This document shows positions 11,524 through 26,500 of a DNA stretch of 64,000 nucleotides, piece after piece; position 1 is the first letter of the stretch; every line of letters starts with the position of its first letter. Position numbers and translations under genes: made by a program. The stretch comes from Sternotherus odoratus. Taxonomy: Eukaryota > Chordata > Testudines > Kinosternidae. Below the pieces are notes generated by a model that did no database searches, had not been told where the DNA came from, and saw nothing but the letters and a program-made list of their open reading frames with translations. The stretch is taken from NCBI GenBank assembly GCA_032164245.1, contig JAVMKO010000017.1, forward strand, positions 18,886,756 to 18,950,755, read 5' to 3'.

Positions 11524-14500
11524 CTAGAATTGTAAAGAAACAGTGTCATTAGCTGATTTTGTCTTTCCTTTCCGCTGATCAGGAGTAGGGAGTTTGAATG
11601 GACAGCTTTTGTCCTTATTCTGGCACCCAGGCTGAGCAGCCACATCCATTGGCGGAGGATGGCCTGGGTGGAATGGCTTGGCTTTGTGCTGGGGATATAG
11701 AGGCCTAGGTGGGGAAGGGGTTGTAAATTTGGGATCCCTGGATTCCTGTAGCAGTGTGCAGGGCAAAACAAATAGGAATCAAGGGATCCGATTCTGAGTG
11801 GAGCCTCTTCAAGGCATACCACACAGTTCTCAGCCTAGGGGTAGGGAGGCCTGAGATGACTTTATGCCACCTTTGTGCCTTCCCATTTGTGAGCTGCTCT
11901 GGAGGCTGGAGTGGCCCTGCACAGTGCTGTGGAGTTGTGTATGCTGTGTGCTGCGGCCTCTCCTTCAGCATACCTCTCCCAGCCCTACCAGCGTGCCCCC
12001 ATAGCAGGTCTCGTGATGGAGCCTCATAGTACAGCGTGTGGCTGTGCTCCTGCATTGGGGGCAATTCTCCCCCAGCTTGCTCTGGGAAGTATAGAGTCCC
12101 TTTATGCAGCTCTGGGCTTTTGTCTGTCATAAATTAAACCCAAGATGTTTAATTTCAATACCACTCTTTTTGTCTGGAGCTGATGCTAAATCACCTAACT
12201 CATACCATCAATCTGGTTTTCTTTCCAAAACCTCATTCACAGCAGAGTAAACTAAGCTCCATCTCCTAGCGGTTAAGAAGACTTTGACTATTTATTTAGA
12301 TAGGCTAAGTCTTTGCAGAAGACCTGGAATCCTAGCCAAACACTTACGCAGAACTTTCTTGATTTGGCATCTAGATCTGCTGTTCACTTTGGGAGGGAAA
12401 TGCTGCTGTCCATTATAAAGATGCCCTCCTCTTTCTGTGCTATCGTGCGAAAGGAAAGTCCAGCCGTGGTGGAATGCACTGAGTAACTGGCAGAGACAGA
12501 CATCTGAGGCCTTGTCTAAGCAATGCAGAAGATTGTGCAGAAGAGCAGTATAAGAACCCTTCTGCCATCACCACAGTTTGTATTTAGTTTATCTGCACAG
12601 CCACAGTTGGGAATTGGTCCTGCTTTGAGCCAGGGTTTGGACTAGAACCTCCTGAGGTCCCTTCCAACCCTGATATTCTCTGATTCTACACATGTCCATT
12701 TCCCCTCCATTCCCAGGTACTGTGGGAGCACCCTAAGAAACTCTTTCCCTGCACTGTCTTTGAGCCATGTGAATAAGAGCTCTTCTAGTTCATATGGCTC
12801 AGAGTGTACTTCAAGGTCCCAGTGACCTATGCTAATGCACATGTCAATGCAGGGTACAATCCGTTCTGTAATACCTTGTCAAGGAAAAACTAAGACAAAA
12901 GGGAGAAACAGTGTAACTGACAATCGTAGTGGTACCCTGCTGCTCACCATGTCAATAACCTTGAGCTGTCCGTAGGAGAAGGCAATGGCATTGGGAGGAG
13001 TAGCCACTGGGAGCATGAATGCCAATGATGCTGAGAGTGTGCAGGGCAGCATGATGTAGAGTGGATTGAGGCAGATGGCTTGAGCCTGTGCAGGAGGTGG
13101 GAAGAAGGGAAACACTTTTAATACCAGCAAAGTTCATAGGGACTCTGCACCAGAAAAATCGGTTGTGTTTAGCAGTGACACATGCCACACCCTTCCCTTT
13201 CCCACGCACACTGGGGCACTTTCCCTCCTGTTTCAGAAGCTTCTAGTGACTCCCACTGTGCTCAGAAAGCAAGAACTCCTTGTGACCAGCACACTACTGT
13301 AATATAAATTATTAATCACAATTATCACAGTCCAATCCAGAATCAGTAAATAAAGGAAAAAACTCATCAAAGTCATCTGTCAAGAGCTAAGTAAATGTAC
13401 CCCTTGAAAGAGAGAGCCCTCAAGCTCTGAGGGGCAGTGGTTGGGTAAGGGGGGATTTGGCTCTCATCAGTGAAGAATTACAGGTTAGTCATACTGTTCA
13501 GTGTCTTATGCAAAATAAATCTGGTGATTCTTACTCCAGTTCCTGCTGGGGCCAGATTTTCACATCATAACACTCCCCCCCCCCCCCCCGGTTGGCCCCA
13601 GTGGTCTCCTTATATCCACTCTTAGTGGAGCTGCAAAGGTTTGAATGGACCGTGGAGACTGATCTATGCTGTAACCCCTAGAGGTGATCTCGGAAGGTCA
13701 CAACAAGGCACGTTGATGTGGTGGTATGGCGCAGTTAACACTGCTGTTGCCTTTGCTGTGAATAAAAGGACTTCAGGTGCCTGGCCTATCAGTCCTGTTA
13801 TTTTCACCTGCCCACATTATTTTAGAATACTGTATATATACTATATCTATATTCTAAACCTTATCACGTGATCAAGGGCTGGGTAACTGAGTAGGTCTGT
13901 ACTTGGAACATGATTGAAGGTTCTGTTACTTTTCCTGTAAAAGTAATCTGAAAAGGTGGCACTTACCATGGAAGCCAGTATAGGAAGGAAGAGGGTGGTG
14001 GTAGCCACATTACTGGTGCATTCGGTGAAAGTGGCAACCAGGAGACATAAAAGCAAAGCAATAGCAGGAGAGGAGATATTCTGCAAAGGGGTCAGTTTGC
14101 TACCTAACCATAGAGACAAACCAGATTCCTGGAAGAGAGGGATGGAGAGAGGTCGGTCAGCACAGTGGACATGTTACAGAGCTACACTCAGTAAACATAT
14201 TCCCCTTGACAATCCCTCTGCCTCACTCAAAGACTGCTTTCTGGAGAAAAGCAGCTAGTCTTTATTCACAGGGAGCGGAACTCAGGGCAATGAATACGAC
14301 ACACACACTTTTTTTCATCCTAAAGCCACTGAGGGGGAAAGAATACTGTATTGTCCTTTATTGGTATAAAGGGGTTCTTTCCATTAAACTGTGCAAAGAA
14401 TTAGTTGTACATGATCACTGCTTGGACCTGTCTCCTGTCCAAACAACAATCTCAGCCCATCTTTCTGACATGCCCTTGTGGGTGTCCAGCTGCCAACTTC

Positions 14501-17500
14501 AATGCAACATAGTCAAAACTGAGTTCTTCCTCCTTCTGACCCCTTCTCCTTCCTTTCTGAGTGACTGTGGACAATACTAGCACCGCCCTGTTACTCAGGC
14601 CTGCAAGTTGGGCATCAGTTTTGACTTGGCTGTCTCTGTAGACCCACACACCTGGGCCATGACTATATCTTGCTGTTTCTTCCTGAATAACGTCTCTGTG
14701 ATCCAGCCTTTCCTCTGTCCACACAGCGAAAAACTTTTACGGATTCTCATCTCGCATCTTGACTACTATGAGCTTCTCCTTTCTGCTCTTGACAAATGCT
14801 ACCTTGCTCCTCCAAATCCATTAAAAGCACTTCCACAAAGATGATCTTCCTGCCTTGTCACTCTGACCACATCCTCTCACTCTTTGCAGCCCTCCACTGG
14901 CTCCCTCTTTCCTACCACATCAAACACAAACAACTTGTAATGTCCGTCGTGATCTATCCCTGCTTTATTATCTCTTACACTGCCTGGAACCATCAACCAC
15001 CTTCTCTGAACCACAAGTGGTGCAAGTCTTTATTTCCTATTCATCAGATTGTTCCATAAACAGTTCTCCCATGCCACTTCTAATGTATGAGGGTAGTTCC
15101 GCATTAAAGTCTGTGCAGTACTACATTATCCTCCTTCCGATCTCTCCTTAAGACGCATCCCTGCTGCAATGCCTACAAAACTCAACAATAACCAGGCTGT
15201 TGGTGTGCTGTGACCATTGCTTTACTACACTAATCATAATCCTCTCGCTGTTTCCTTGTGCTTCACTGCACCATTTTTTTGGTGTAGCCACCCATTGTTC
15301 CTTGTGTTATATGAACGTCTTTTTGTTATCGGTGTGTGCAATGCCTAGCAAAATAGGATCCTAGTCCCTGACTGGGGCTTCCAGTTGTTACAACAAAACC
15401 ACAAAACAAAGCAAATTCAGTTCAATTCAGTATCTCATTGTTCTAAATCAATTTCCAACATTTTGTTTCCAAATCTAAGGTGAGTGAGAAACAAGTTGTC
15501 CATGGTTGGCTCATCAGTTCCATATATTGCTACTCCTAATGTCCTCCTAATTACAGCGAAAAAGCCTTCTGACTTAGACTCTGCACAATGGTCTACCGTC
15601 TTCCTTCTGTTCTTTTCTATTCCATTTCACAGCCACGCTTGCTAACAAATGTATATGGGGATGCAAGTCACACCTGCTCCACAACATCTGTTTAATGGGA
15701 GGTGTCTGCATCAGGTGGCCTTTAGCCCAGCATTGCATAGATACAGCACTGAGCAGTAAAGAAGACTGAAATCATTTGGAATCCCATCATGGCAGATCTC
15801 GCCTGCCTGTGCCTCGTCACACTTTGGCAACACTTGGTCAGCTTATCATACCAATAAATCATCATTGAATTGCATTATTTGGCCCTTCCCGCATGAGTCC
15901 CCTGCTCAGAATCAGGTAGTTGTTCTGCCTCCGGGGTTGTGGCTGTGTCCCCTGTGCGCAGCAGCAGTAGAGACCCAGGAGCGAGCGCAAGACATGTGTC
16001 CTTAATGCTGGTCTGCAGCTGAGAGAATGGACATTTTGTGCAACTGGGATGCCCTCTAGTGTTCCACGGGGTGCAAAAAAATGAAAGGACAAAACAAATC
16101 CTTGTCCAGTTAGTTAGACAAATGTTTCCAGTAAGCAAACAGAGGAAGTTACCTCACTGCCTTTGGCCAGGGCAAAGCCACCTCCCAGCAAAATCACAAT
16201 GTTCCAGGGCATCTTCTGATTAACCGTCTTCCAGTCCAAGAGAGCAGGGAGCACTGGAATCTGCCTTGTGCTATCTAAAATCCAGAACCAATCTGTGAGC
16301 CACAGGGATGGAGAGCACATCCTGGGGAGCATCTCCGCACTCCACTCCCAAGGACAAGCGGAAAGTGTAAGCTGCAGCAGTGGTGTGGGCATTGCTCCAG
16401 CTGTTCCTTTAGTTGCTCTGGTGCACATTGCTCCCCTGAATACAGCCACAGTGCCCACAATATCGCCCTTCCCTCAGCACCACACTCCTAGTGTAGCTGA
16501 GAGTTTGTGCTAAGACACAGAAACACTACTAGTGTCTGATGCCTGTGAGACTCCCCACCTCTTGCATTTTCTCCTAGGAATGGGGAGCTGGAGCAACATG
16601 GGCCGGGGTAGAGGAAAAACCTCCAATCAGTGAGATCTATTAGACTCGGGGGTTGTCTCCTAAAGGAAGTGATGGAAGCTTCATCACTTCAAACTTTTTA
16701 AACTAGACTAGAGAAGCACTAGGGAGTAGGTCACAGGGAACTTGTCCTGACCCCCAGACGGTGGAAGAACAGACTAGATGTGTGGGAATATATCCTCAGA
16801 GATGCTAAGTATCCCCCCCCACCCCGGAAATCTTATGTCTCCTCAACTCTCCAGCTTCAGCAGTGATGATACATGCATAGAATGCCCTTTGCTGGGCAGC
16901 ATCTCTTTTAATTCACATACCAGAAACGGAATCATTCTGTGATCAGCAAACTGCACAGTGGAAAGCATGTCATTTCAGTCCTGCAGGAAACCCCAAACAA
17001 CTCTGAAGACACATCCCCGGCACTGTCCTTTGGCTCCTTGGAATTGTTCAATGTTTGAAATTCCCTTTGCAAATCCAAGATGCAGGGAAACTTCCTGCAT
17101 CCTTGTGATTTTCTGATGTACTGAGCTAGTTCTTACCTTGTTGTTGTGCTTGCTGAGCCCTATTACAACATAGATAGGTGGGGATCTCTGACGGGATTAG
17201 GAACATCAAAAGTGAAATGAAGATGACAACTGTAGCATCAGTCACATAACTGCAAGAGATTGATCCAGAAATGAGTCTAGTATGTTTGGCGGGGGTATTG
17301 AAGGAGCTAGGGCAGCACAATCTGGGGCAAGATTTTACATCTAGATTTGGCATGGTACTGGTGAAAGGCTAGGCCACAGAACATGCAGGATTTATCCAGA
17401 TGGGAACAGACAGCCAATGTAGTTTGAGGTGGTGAGAAGCAGGATACTCTCCCGCACACCCATACTGGATCTCTACTGTTCAGTGTTTGGCTGCTGTTTG

Positions 17501-20500
17501 ACGGGGACGGGAAAAGCAATGATACCTTTCGCCATTGTTGCTGAAGGCATTAGTTGCCCAGCCTGGCATGAACCCAGGGTCTCTGGTAAACCAAAGCACC
17601 ACCAATAATAAGAAGAGGACTGTCACAGCTATCTCTGAAAATCTCATGGGGCCCAGCTTCTTGTGCTCATCCTGGATAATCTTGAAAGCCATTTTCTGCT
17701 TTGCCTTCTCAGACGCATTAGCTCCACAACCAAAATTCTTCCGAAAGCTAGAAAAAAAACAGAGAAGCAAATGTCATAGCAATTCCCTGGGTATCTGCAG
17801 CATTTAAAAGAACATACTGAACTGGCATCCAAAGTCTGCACTTCTCAGTGCCAAAACTACTGTCACCACAGCACCCAGGAGCCCTCGTCAGGGCTCAGGA
17901 CCCCATAGGATAGGTGCTGTACAAGCACAGAATGCCAAAGAGTTCACAGGCTAAACATAGAACAAAAGACACTCGATGGACAGAGAAGGGAGAGAGATGA
18001 GAAAATGGTCAGCTGTGGTCTTAGTGCACCGTCAGGTTAACTGGTGTCAAGGTTTTTGTAGGCATTGATACAAAGGAGAGTTTTGAGGAGGGATTTGAAG
18101 GTGGAGAATGAGGTAGCTTTGAGGATGAATATGGACAGATCCTCCCCAGTGTGAAGAGAAGCCAAGGGCCTTGTTTGAACATTTAATAAGTGGGCCGTGG
18201 AGGCTGACATCATGGGCCCATTGGAGGCAGGAGTAGACATTTCAGTAGTGAATAAAATATGGTTGTCTTCACTTCACAGACCCTTTACAGCCTAACAGCT
18301 TTTATACAGTGCGATAGAGAAGAGGGGAAACAGTGCAAGGATTCAAGAAGAAGGATGGTGTGCTCCTAGCAACCAGCTAGGAAAGTGATCTTTGCAGCAG
18401 CATTCTGAATGGATAGGAGCAGGGCAAGACTGCATTTGTCAAGATGTAAGAGCAGGTTGTTACGGTAATGGAGATGTGAGATGCTAAGAGTATTAACTGT
18501 ATGGATGATAGGAACAGGTGTATCTTAGAGAGATAATGCAGAAAGAATTGGCAAGATTTAAACATGGTCTGGATGTTAAGATCTAGTTGTTGAAGAGGAT
18601 GCCAAGGTTATGGGCCTGAATGACAGACAGGCTAGGAACAGGTCATGAGAGATTTTGCCAAGAGTGGTTTCGGTGGAGTGGAAGTTGGTAGAAGCCAGAT
18701 TGGAGAAGGTCTAGGATGGAATTAGAGGAGAGGAACTCTGGACAGTGATTGTAGAGAGAACATTCAATGAGCTTAGAGATGATCGGGAGAAAGGGCAGTA
18801 ACTGGAGAGGCAAGTGGGCTCAAAGGTTTTGGGCGAAGGGGTTAAAATGGGAGAGACAAAAGGTATCGCTACACTTTGGGCTGGACATGTAATTTCCAGT
18901 TTGGGAAGATATTCCCAGGCTAGCTCTGATCAAACTAGTGTGCTAAAAACAGAAATGTAGCCAGAGCAGCACAATGGATAGGAGGGTCTAGGTACCCTGA
19001 GTTCATAAGAACATAAGAATGGGGCATATGGGTCCGAGATGGTCAACCTAGCCCAGTATCCTGTCTTCTGACGGTGGCCAGTGCTAGATGTCTCAGAAGG
19101 AATAAGCAGAACTGGGCAGTTATCAAGTGATCCCTCCCCTGACATCCAGTTGCAGCTGCTGACAGTCAAAGCTGTATGACACCCAGAGTATGGGTTGTGT
19201 CCCTGCCCAGCCTGGCTAATAGTGATTTGATAACCTCCATGAACTTATCTAGTTCTTTTTTTAACCCAGCTATACTTTTGGCCTTCACGACATCTCCTGG
19301 CAACAAGTTCCACAGGGTGACTCTGCATTGTGTGAAGAAATACTTCCTTGTGTTTGTTTTATACCTGCTGCTTATTAATTTCATTCAGTGACCCCCTGGT
19401 TCTTGTATTATGAGAAGGAGTAAATAACACTTCCTTACTGACTTTCTCCACACCAGTCGTGATTCTATAGGCCTCTAGCATATCCTCCCTTAGTCATTGT
19501 TTTTCTAAGCTGAACAGTCCCAGTCTTTTTACTCTCTCCTCATATGGAATCTATTCCATACCCCCATTCTCTCTTTCCCCCCCCCCCTTCTTTGTACCTT
19601 TTTCAATTCTAATATATACAGACTAACACGGGTATCATTCTGAGACCTTTTTGCCTCTAACTGCCACTTTTACTCTGCTGTTTAGGCATGGTGGCAATTT
19701 TTTGTTCTCATTTTTTTTTTCTTCTAATTTTTATTCAGGGTATAATTTAGTTTGAGCTTCCAGTATTGTGTTTTTAAAGAGTTTCCATGCAGCTTGCAGG
19801 CATTTCACTCTTGTGACCGTTCCTTTTAATTTCCTTTCAACTACTTTCCTCATTTTTGTGTTGTTCCCCTTTTAAAATTTAAATGCTACTGTGGTGGGTT
19901 TCTTTGGTATCCCCCCCCCCCCACACACACACAAGGATGTTAAATTTAACTACATTAGGGCCACTATTACTTATCAATTCAGCTATAATTACCTCTTGAA
20001 CCAGATCCTTTGCTTCACTTAGGACTGAGTCAAGAACTGCCTCTCCCCTTGTATGTTCCAGGACTAGCTGCTTCAAGAAGCCGTCATTAATGTCTAGAAA
20101 GTTTATCTCTGCATGAGGTGATATACATGCAGTCAATATGGGGATAGTTGAAATCACTCATTTTGGGGTTTTCTTTTTTTGTAGCCTCTCTAATCTCCCT
20201 GAGCATTTCACAGTCACCATCACCATCTTGGTTGTGGAGTCAATAGTATATTCCTTCTGCTATATGCTTATTATTCAAGCATGGAAGTTCTTTCCATAGA
20301 GAGTCTATGGTACTCCATTTCATTTTTTTACTATATTTGATTCTATATTTTCTTTCACATGTAGGGCCACTCCCCCATGAGTGTGACCATATTTTGTACC
20401 TTGGTATTACCGTCTCCCATTGATTGTCATTGTTCCACCAAATTTTTGTGATGCCTGTTATATCAATATTCTCATTTAATACCAGGCCCTCAAGTTCACC

Positions 20501-23500
20501 CATCTTAGTATTTAGACTTCTAGCATTTGTATACCATCACTTAAAATGTGTGACTATTTAGTTGTCTGCCTTCCATGTGATGGAATTGGATGGGACTCTT
20601 TTTTTGTTTGACTGTAAGTGGATTTCCTGGGGAATCCTTGGGGAATGAATAATACAAATTCTCCAATTATGCAAAACCCTTGTTTTGAAGCTCTGTCCAA
20701 AGGAGAGGGTGACTGCTGGGTGATTACCAGATCCTGGAGATTGGAGATCAAAGTCCCCAGCTTTGTAAAGAAAAAGCTGATCTGCTCAGTCTGGGTGCTG
20801 GCTCCGGATCTAAAGACTGTTCTGAACATGTAAAGACAGAGAAAATCCTGCTGTGGGGTTTGAAGCAATGACCCCTCTGTAGAAGTTGGGAGTGACCTCT
20901 AGTAAGCTTTTTACCATGCAAGTCGTTTCTTTTATTGTATTGTATGTGTTCTCTGTAATGCTTTCACACTCCGAATGAATATGCTTGCTTAGAAGGAGCT
21001 GAGCAGTAACTTGTAACTAGTCATAGACTTGGAGAAAAAGCAACGCCCAGGCGCTGACCTTTAGGCAGACTGGCTTGCTAGGGATATCCCAGTGTTGATC
21101 AGGGAGTGTGCAGCCTTAATCCCCCTGCTCAGAAGGGAGTTGGACAAGGATTCCTACTCAGAAACAGGTGGCGGCTGGAGACCTGAAACGCCTGGAGCAG
21201 ATCACAGAGCAAGGAATACAGGTGTAGTTACTCTGGAAGTGTGACAGGATCAATGGCAGAAACATCAATTTATATTTGTTTCAATGAGGGTAAAGTACTT
21301 ACTCAAATCCCAAGAACATTATTTGCAGCCAGATCCAGGAAAGAGCCAGCAACAGTAACATGGTTGGGAAAGCAAACGTGAACCAGGAAGCGAAGTTCAC
21401 CACATTGTTATTGGCAGGAAAGAGCCTGGAAGTAAAAACAGATGTCACCACTACATCCGCACTCATTTCTTCCTCTTTCTCAGAGGGGAGAGGGGGCTGT
21501 GGGACCAGATGTCCTGGGTCTCCCTTCCTCAGTCTCTGCTTCGGCTGCAGCTTAGTCCCCCCCCCCCAGGTTACTACGAACACACAGCAGTTCTGGGGGT
21601 GCAGTCCCAGACACCTCTGTACTCACTCATCCATCTGTCCCTTCATCACTAGGTTGGGGGTAGTACCAGTCAGGGTTGCGATCCCTCCAATACTGGCCGC
21701 ATAACAAACAGAGAGGCTCATTCCCTTGCAAAATGTCAGGTGCTTCTCCTCTTCCAACTGCTTCACATCTTGCAGTTTCTCCTCTTGCTCCACTGTCAGC
21801 ACATGTCCATTACCTGGGTGCAGAGGGAGGAACAGGAGAAGAGTTGCACAAGCTGGGATAGACAGGAATGGGGAAGGTCGTTGTGCCTGCGCATATTTCC
21901 AGTTTAGGAAACAAGCAGCTATCCCAGGGGTGGGCAAACTTTTTGGCCTGAGGGCCACATTGGGTTTCCGAAAGTGTATGGAGGGCCAGTTAGGGGAGGC
22001 TGTGCCTCCCAAACAGCCAGGCGTGGCATGACTCCCACCCCCTCTCTGACCCCCCCCCCCCGCTTCTCATCCCCTGATGTCCCCTCCCAACCTCTGCACC
22101 ATCCACACCCCCATGCTCTCTGTCCCCTGACTGCCCCGGACTCCCTCCCCTAAATACCCCCTGCCACCTCATCCAACTCCTCTCCTTCCTGTCGCCCCAC
22201 CCCCGATACACCTACCCCATCCAACCACCCCTTCTCTCTGTCCCCTGACTGCCCTCAGAACCACCAGCCCTGACTATCCCCTGCCACCCCATCCAACCCC
22301 TCCTTCCTGACTGCCCCCTCCAGGACCCGCGCCCCCATTCAAACCCCATGTTCCCAGCCCTCTGACCGCCCTGACCCCTATCCACACCCCTGCCCCTGAC
22401 TACCCCCAAAACTCCCCTGCCCTCTATCCAACTCCTCCCTGCTCCCTTCCCATGCTGCCTGGAGCACAGGTGGCTGGCGGCATGACTGCACCAGGACAGG
22501 CAGCCGCGCACTGCGCACCATGGAGCACCAGGTCAGGCCCCGGCTCTGCAGCTGCACTGCCCAGGAAGCTCGCAGTCCTGTTGCCCAGAGCATTGCGCTG
22601 GAACGCGGCGCACTGAGGCTGCAGGGGAGAGGGAACAGCAGGGGAGGGGCTGGGGGAACCTCCCCAGCTGGGAGCTCAGGGGCCGGGCATGAAGGCCCCG
22701 CAGGCCATAGTTTGCCCTTGCCTGGGCTATCCCAAGGTGAGGCATGGCATCGAGACATGGTCATTTCAGGGCCGACTTCAGCAGTTCTGTGAGCCTCTGT
22801 CCCATTTAATGTTTGCATTGATACAAAATCCCATGAAAAGAGGTTTTTGAGAAAACTGGAATAATACACAAAATGTGAGTGTGTGATAATACCATGTGGC
22901 TACACCATGCAAACACTAGTAAGTGGAATCAGCAGTGTCTGAACTTGGGGGAGGGAGTGGGAGAAGAAAACACATTCAGGAACACAGGCAACTGGAGAAC
23001 AGGCAGCTCATCCCACATCAGGACCTGATTAAGAAAAGCTTGTGATTCAAAGTCAAGGACATTTGAGTCAAATCAAGGGGTCAGAAAAGAAGAGGAAGAT
23101 TCATAAAGAAAGGGAGCTTCCTGTTCAGAAATTCATAGATTTAAAGGCCAGGAAGAGACCACTGTGATCTTCCAACCTGATCTCCTTCATGAAACAGGCC
23201 AGAGAACTGCACACTGCCATCCATGTATCAAGCCCAATAATTTGTGGCTGAGGTACAGTATATTTTTAGAAAGACAACCAACTTGATTTAGGGAGTCCAA
23301 GTGATGGAGAATTTGATACCTCCCTATGCAAGTTACTCCAGTGATTAATTACCCTCACGTTAAATTTGCACCTTATTTCCAGTTTGATTTTTTCTGACTT
23401 CAGCTTCTATCCACTGAATCTTGTTATTCCTTCTTTTTTTTTGGGGGGGGGGGCTAAATTAAAGAGTTCTCTCATATCAGAAACCTTCTCTGATGTAATC

Positions 23501-26500
23501 TGGATGCCATAGACATCTTCCTCCCTTTTGCAGTTAACATTTAGAAGCAGGAATAAATGTTGAGGCCAGAGGCACCTAAGGTGGAGATGGAGAAGACACC
23601 TGCATATCCTCCGTTACCTTAAAGAAGAAAACACCTACAGCTACGCACCTTGTTTTTGTGTCTCTTGAGAGGCTTCTGATTTATCTGGCACCTCCTGCAG
23701 CTCAAAGGCTTTGTTGATGTTCTCAGCCACATGCCCAACTGGGCTTTTCTCCTGCTCTGACTTGTGCAGCTGCTCCAGGACAGCTTGGGCTATTGGTATC
23801 ATCATGGCAGTGGTGGCAGTGTTGCTGATCCACATGGACAGGAATGCGGTGACAGACATGAAGCCCATAATCAGTCTGCAATGAAGAGGATAGATGTGAA
23901 GCTCACTTCAGAAGTGAAGGGCAAACAGTCTTTCCTCACAGTACTCCATTAGTCCATTTCTCTAGCACCCCACAGACACAAAGAAGGACAAAATTATCTT
24001 CAATTCTCTCAATCACTTAATGGCCTGGATTTTGTTTGCATGTAAATTCCCCACTAGCCCAGGATTGTTCTCAGGGGAGGAGGGAGGATGAAAGGCAGGA
24101 AAGAAGAGGAAGCCTAGGAGAGGATGGAGAGAAAAGAGGAGGAGAGGTTTCCAGGAGAAAAAGATACATATGGCAACAGCGCGTTTGACGGGATCCATTA
24201 AAGACTGCACTGAAGACCATTCCATGCTGTGGCTAGAATTCTGTATCGGTTTTATTGTGGTATAAATACTTCCTGTCAGCTCCTGTTCCTCTGGGGAAAT
24301 ATTTGACTCGCTAATGTGTCCTGGGCTGGGGTACAGAGCATGGCCAAGGTGAGCATTTCCAGTGATGGCTCTCCTTGGACAGAGAGCTCTCTTTGTTAGG
24401 AAATGAAAGTACAGTTCCTGCCATTAGCACTAGGAGAGAATAGCAGCACAGAGCTCTTGGCTTGTAATGTACAGTACATCCCATGCAGATCATCATTACA
24501 GAATGGTACGAAGGCCATGCACGGGCAGAGGTCCCTTAACACAAGATGAGATGAAGTTTGTCCAGCAGAGCAGATCTGAAATTGGGGTGATAGCGAGCAG
24601 GGATGACAACTAATTGTATAACACTGTCACCTGGGAGAGAATTTCTTTTTGAGTTCAGATAGTGATCAGTTAACACTGTTAAGATTGAGGATCAATAATC
24701 TTTGTAATTTATCCCACCTCCTATCACTGCAGATTCTGTTCTGATTCATATAACTGTCTAGTCCACCTTTGGATCTTACTACAGTATTTTACAGCAATGA
24801 GATACACAAGCTAATTACAAATTGTGTACAAAAGTGCTTTGGTTTTATTTATTTTTATCCTATTGTCTTATAACATCCTCAAATATTCCCTTGTTCTTGT
24901 GGTATGGGACAAAGTAAATAGGATCATATAGCTTTCACTGTATATTTTATAGACCTCTGTAATTTGGCATATAATTATCATTTAAAAACCAATTTGCCTC
25001 TGGTTTTCTAATCTCTTTAAATACAGATACCCCAGTCCCCACTCCAGGTTTGTAATAATTAACGCCGTACTTTTCAATGGTTCTGGTTATGATGTTCCCT
25101 TTCTCACTGTCTTTTAGCTACATAATATTAAATATTTCCTATTAAATCGTCCTTCCAGCCAATATATAGAAAAGGGGAAGAAAGAGAGCTGGCTGCAATA
25201 CATATTGAAGAACATAGGAGTTCATTACTCATATCACACTTCACATAAGAGATTCCCCAAGCCCCACATACCCTTCTGGCTGAAATGAGATGAGAACCAA
25301 ATGCAAACAAAGGGCCCGAATCAAGAAAGCTCTTAAATGATGGACGTCGGCATGTACTTTGGTACCAAACTCCTTCCCTGGGTGGAATCTGGTCTTCTCA
25401 CTGACACCCCCTGCACTCCCCCCCTCCCCACTTCTAAGGTTCTCACTCACAGGGCTGGTCTGACCCCAACGATTAACAAGACCCGCAGGGCAATGCGCTT
25501 GTGTAGGTTCCAGTGTTCAACAGCAGTGGCCACCATCAGTCCCCCAATGAAGAGCATGTTGGTGTCCTTCAGATACTCCATACAGACCTGTAACAGAAAA
25601 CAGGGGAGAGAAAACAGTCAGAGAGAGAACATTTGCTGAAGGAGGGTCAGAGTCACTGTTATGCAGGCTACATGCATTCCATACTGCTGCTAATTTTCCT
25701 TTGGTTTCATTTCTGGAGCTGGATCCAGTATTCATTCCAGGTGGGCAGAGAAATTCTTTGTTCTGTGAGCCTTCTCTCTGGATGCCAGTCATGCAGTTTC
25801 CTCTTCCTCAACACTTCATGTTGGAACCATCCTGTCCCTGCAGACTGACCAGATGAGAGACACGCAGAGACAGAGAGATTGATGGACACACACATAGGTA
25901 AGAGCCAGATGTCTTACTTTAGTTGAATCCATTATTTTCATGAGCGGGAATAGCACGACAGGAAAGAGGGCAGTAACACCCAATGGCAGGACTTCCAGAC
26001 ACCAGAACAGCGCCATCAGGATGATAACATAACCACATTGGGCTTCCTGAAAGAGAGTGCACACAGTCAGAGCACACTGCACGGCTGACAGAGACACTAA
26101 CCCACGCTCTTATTAGCCGTTTAGTCAGAAGCCTGCTTCTAGCTTCTTTGTCCCAACTGTGGCCCAGGTAGAGAAAGGGACAAATCCCAGATATCTGCCT
26201 CCTGCCATGGAGAAAAGGCGTTCAGTGACCTTGTCAGAGATCTGCCATAGAAAGAAGGGGGCCACATACGGTGACTTTGTGGAAAGCCTTTATAGGGAAA
26301 GGCAAAACATATACACAGAAAAAGAAATCAGTCAATGACTTTGAACCTTGCCCAGATAAGAGGTTGGGAGTTCTGAACAGATTCCTTGATTTTGCTGATG
26401 GTAGCAACTTGTCCCTGATTTACTTCTGTCTTTGAATAATTGAATAATTCACTCACTCATTGGTCTAGTTCACTTTTCTCCTGGTATGTTTCATGATTGG

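Noticed and set aside
22378..22869. 163-codon minus-strand frame
   Set aside because: It falls mostly inside the C-rich hAT-type element and has no family match.
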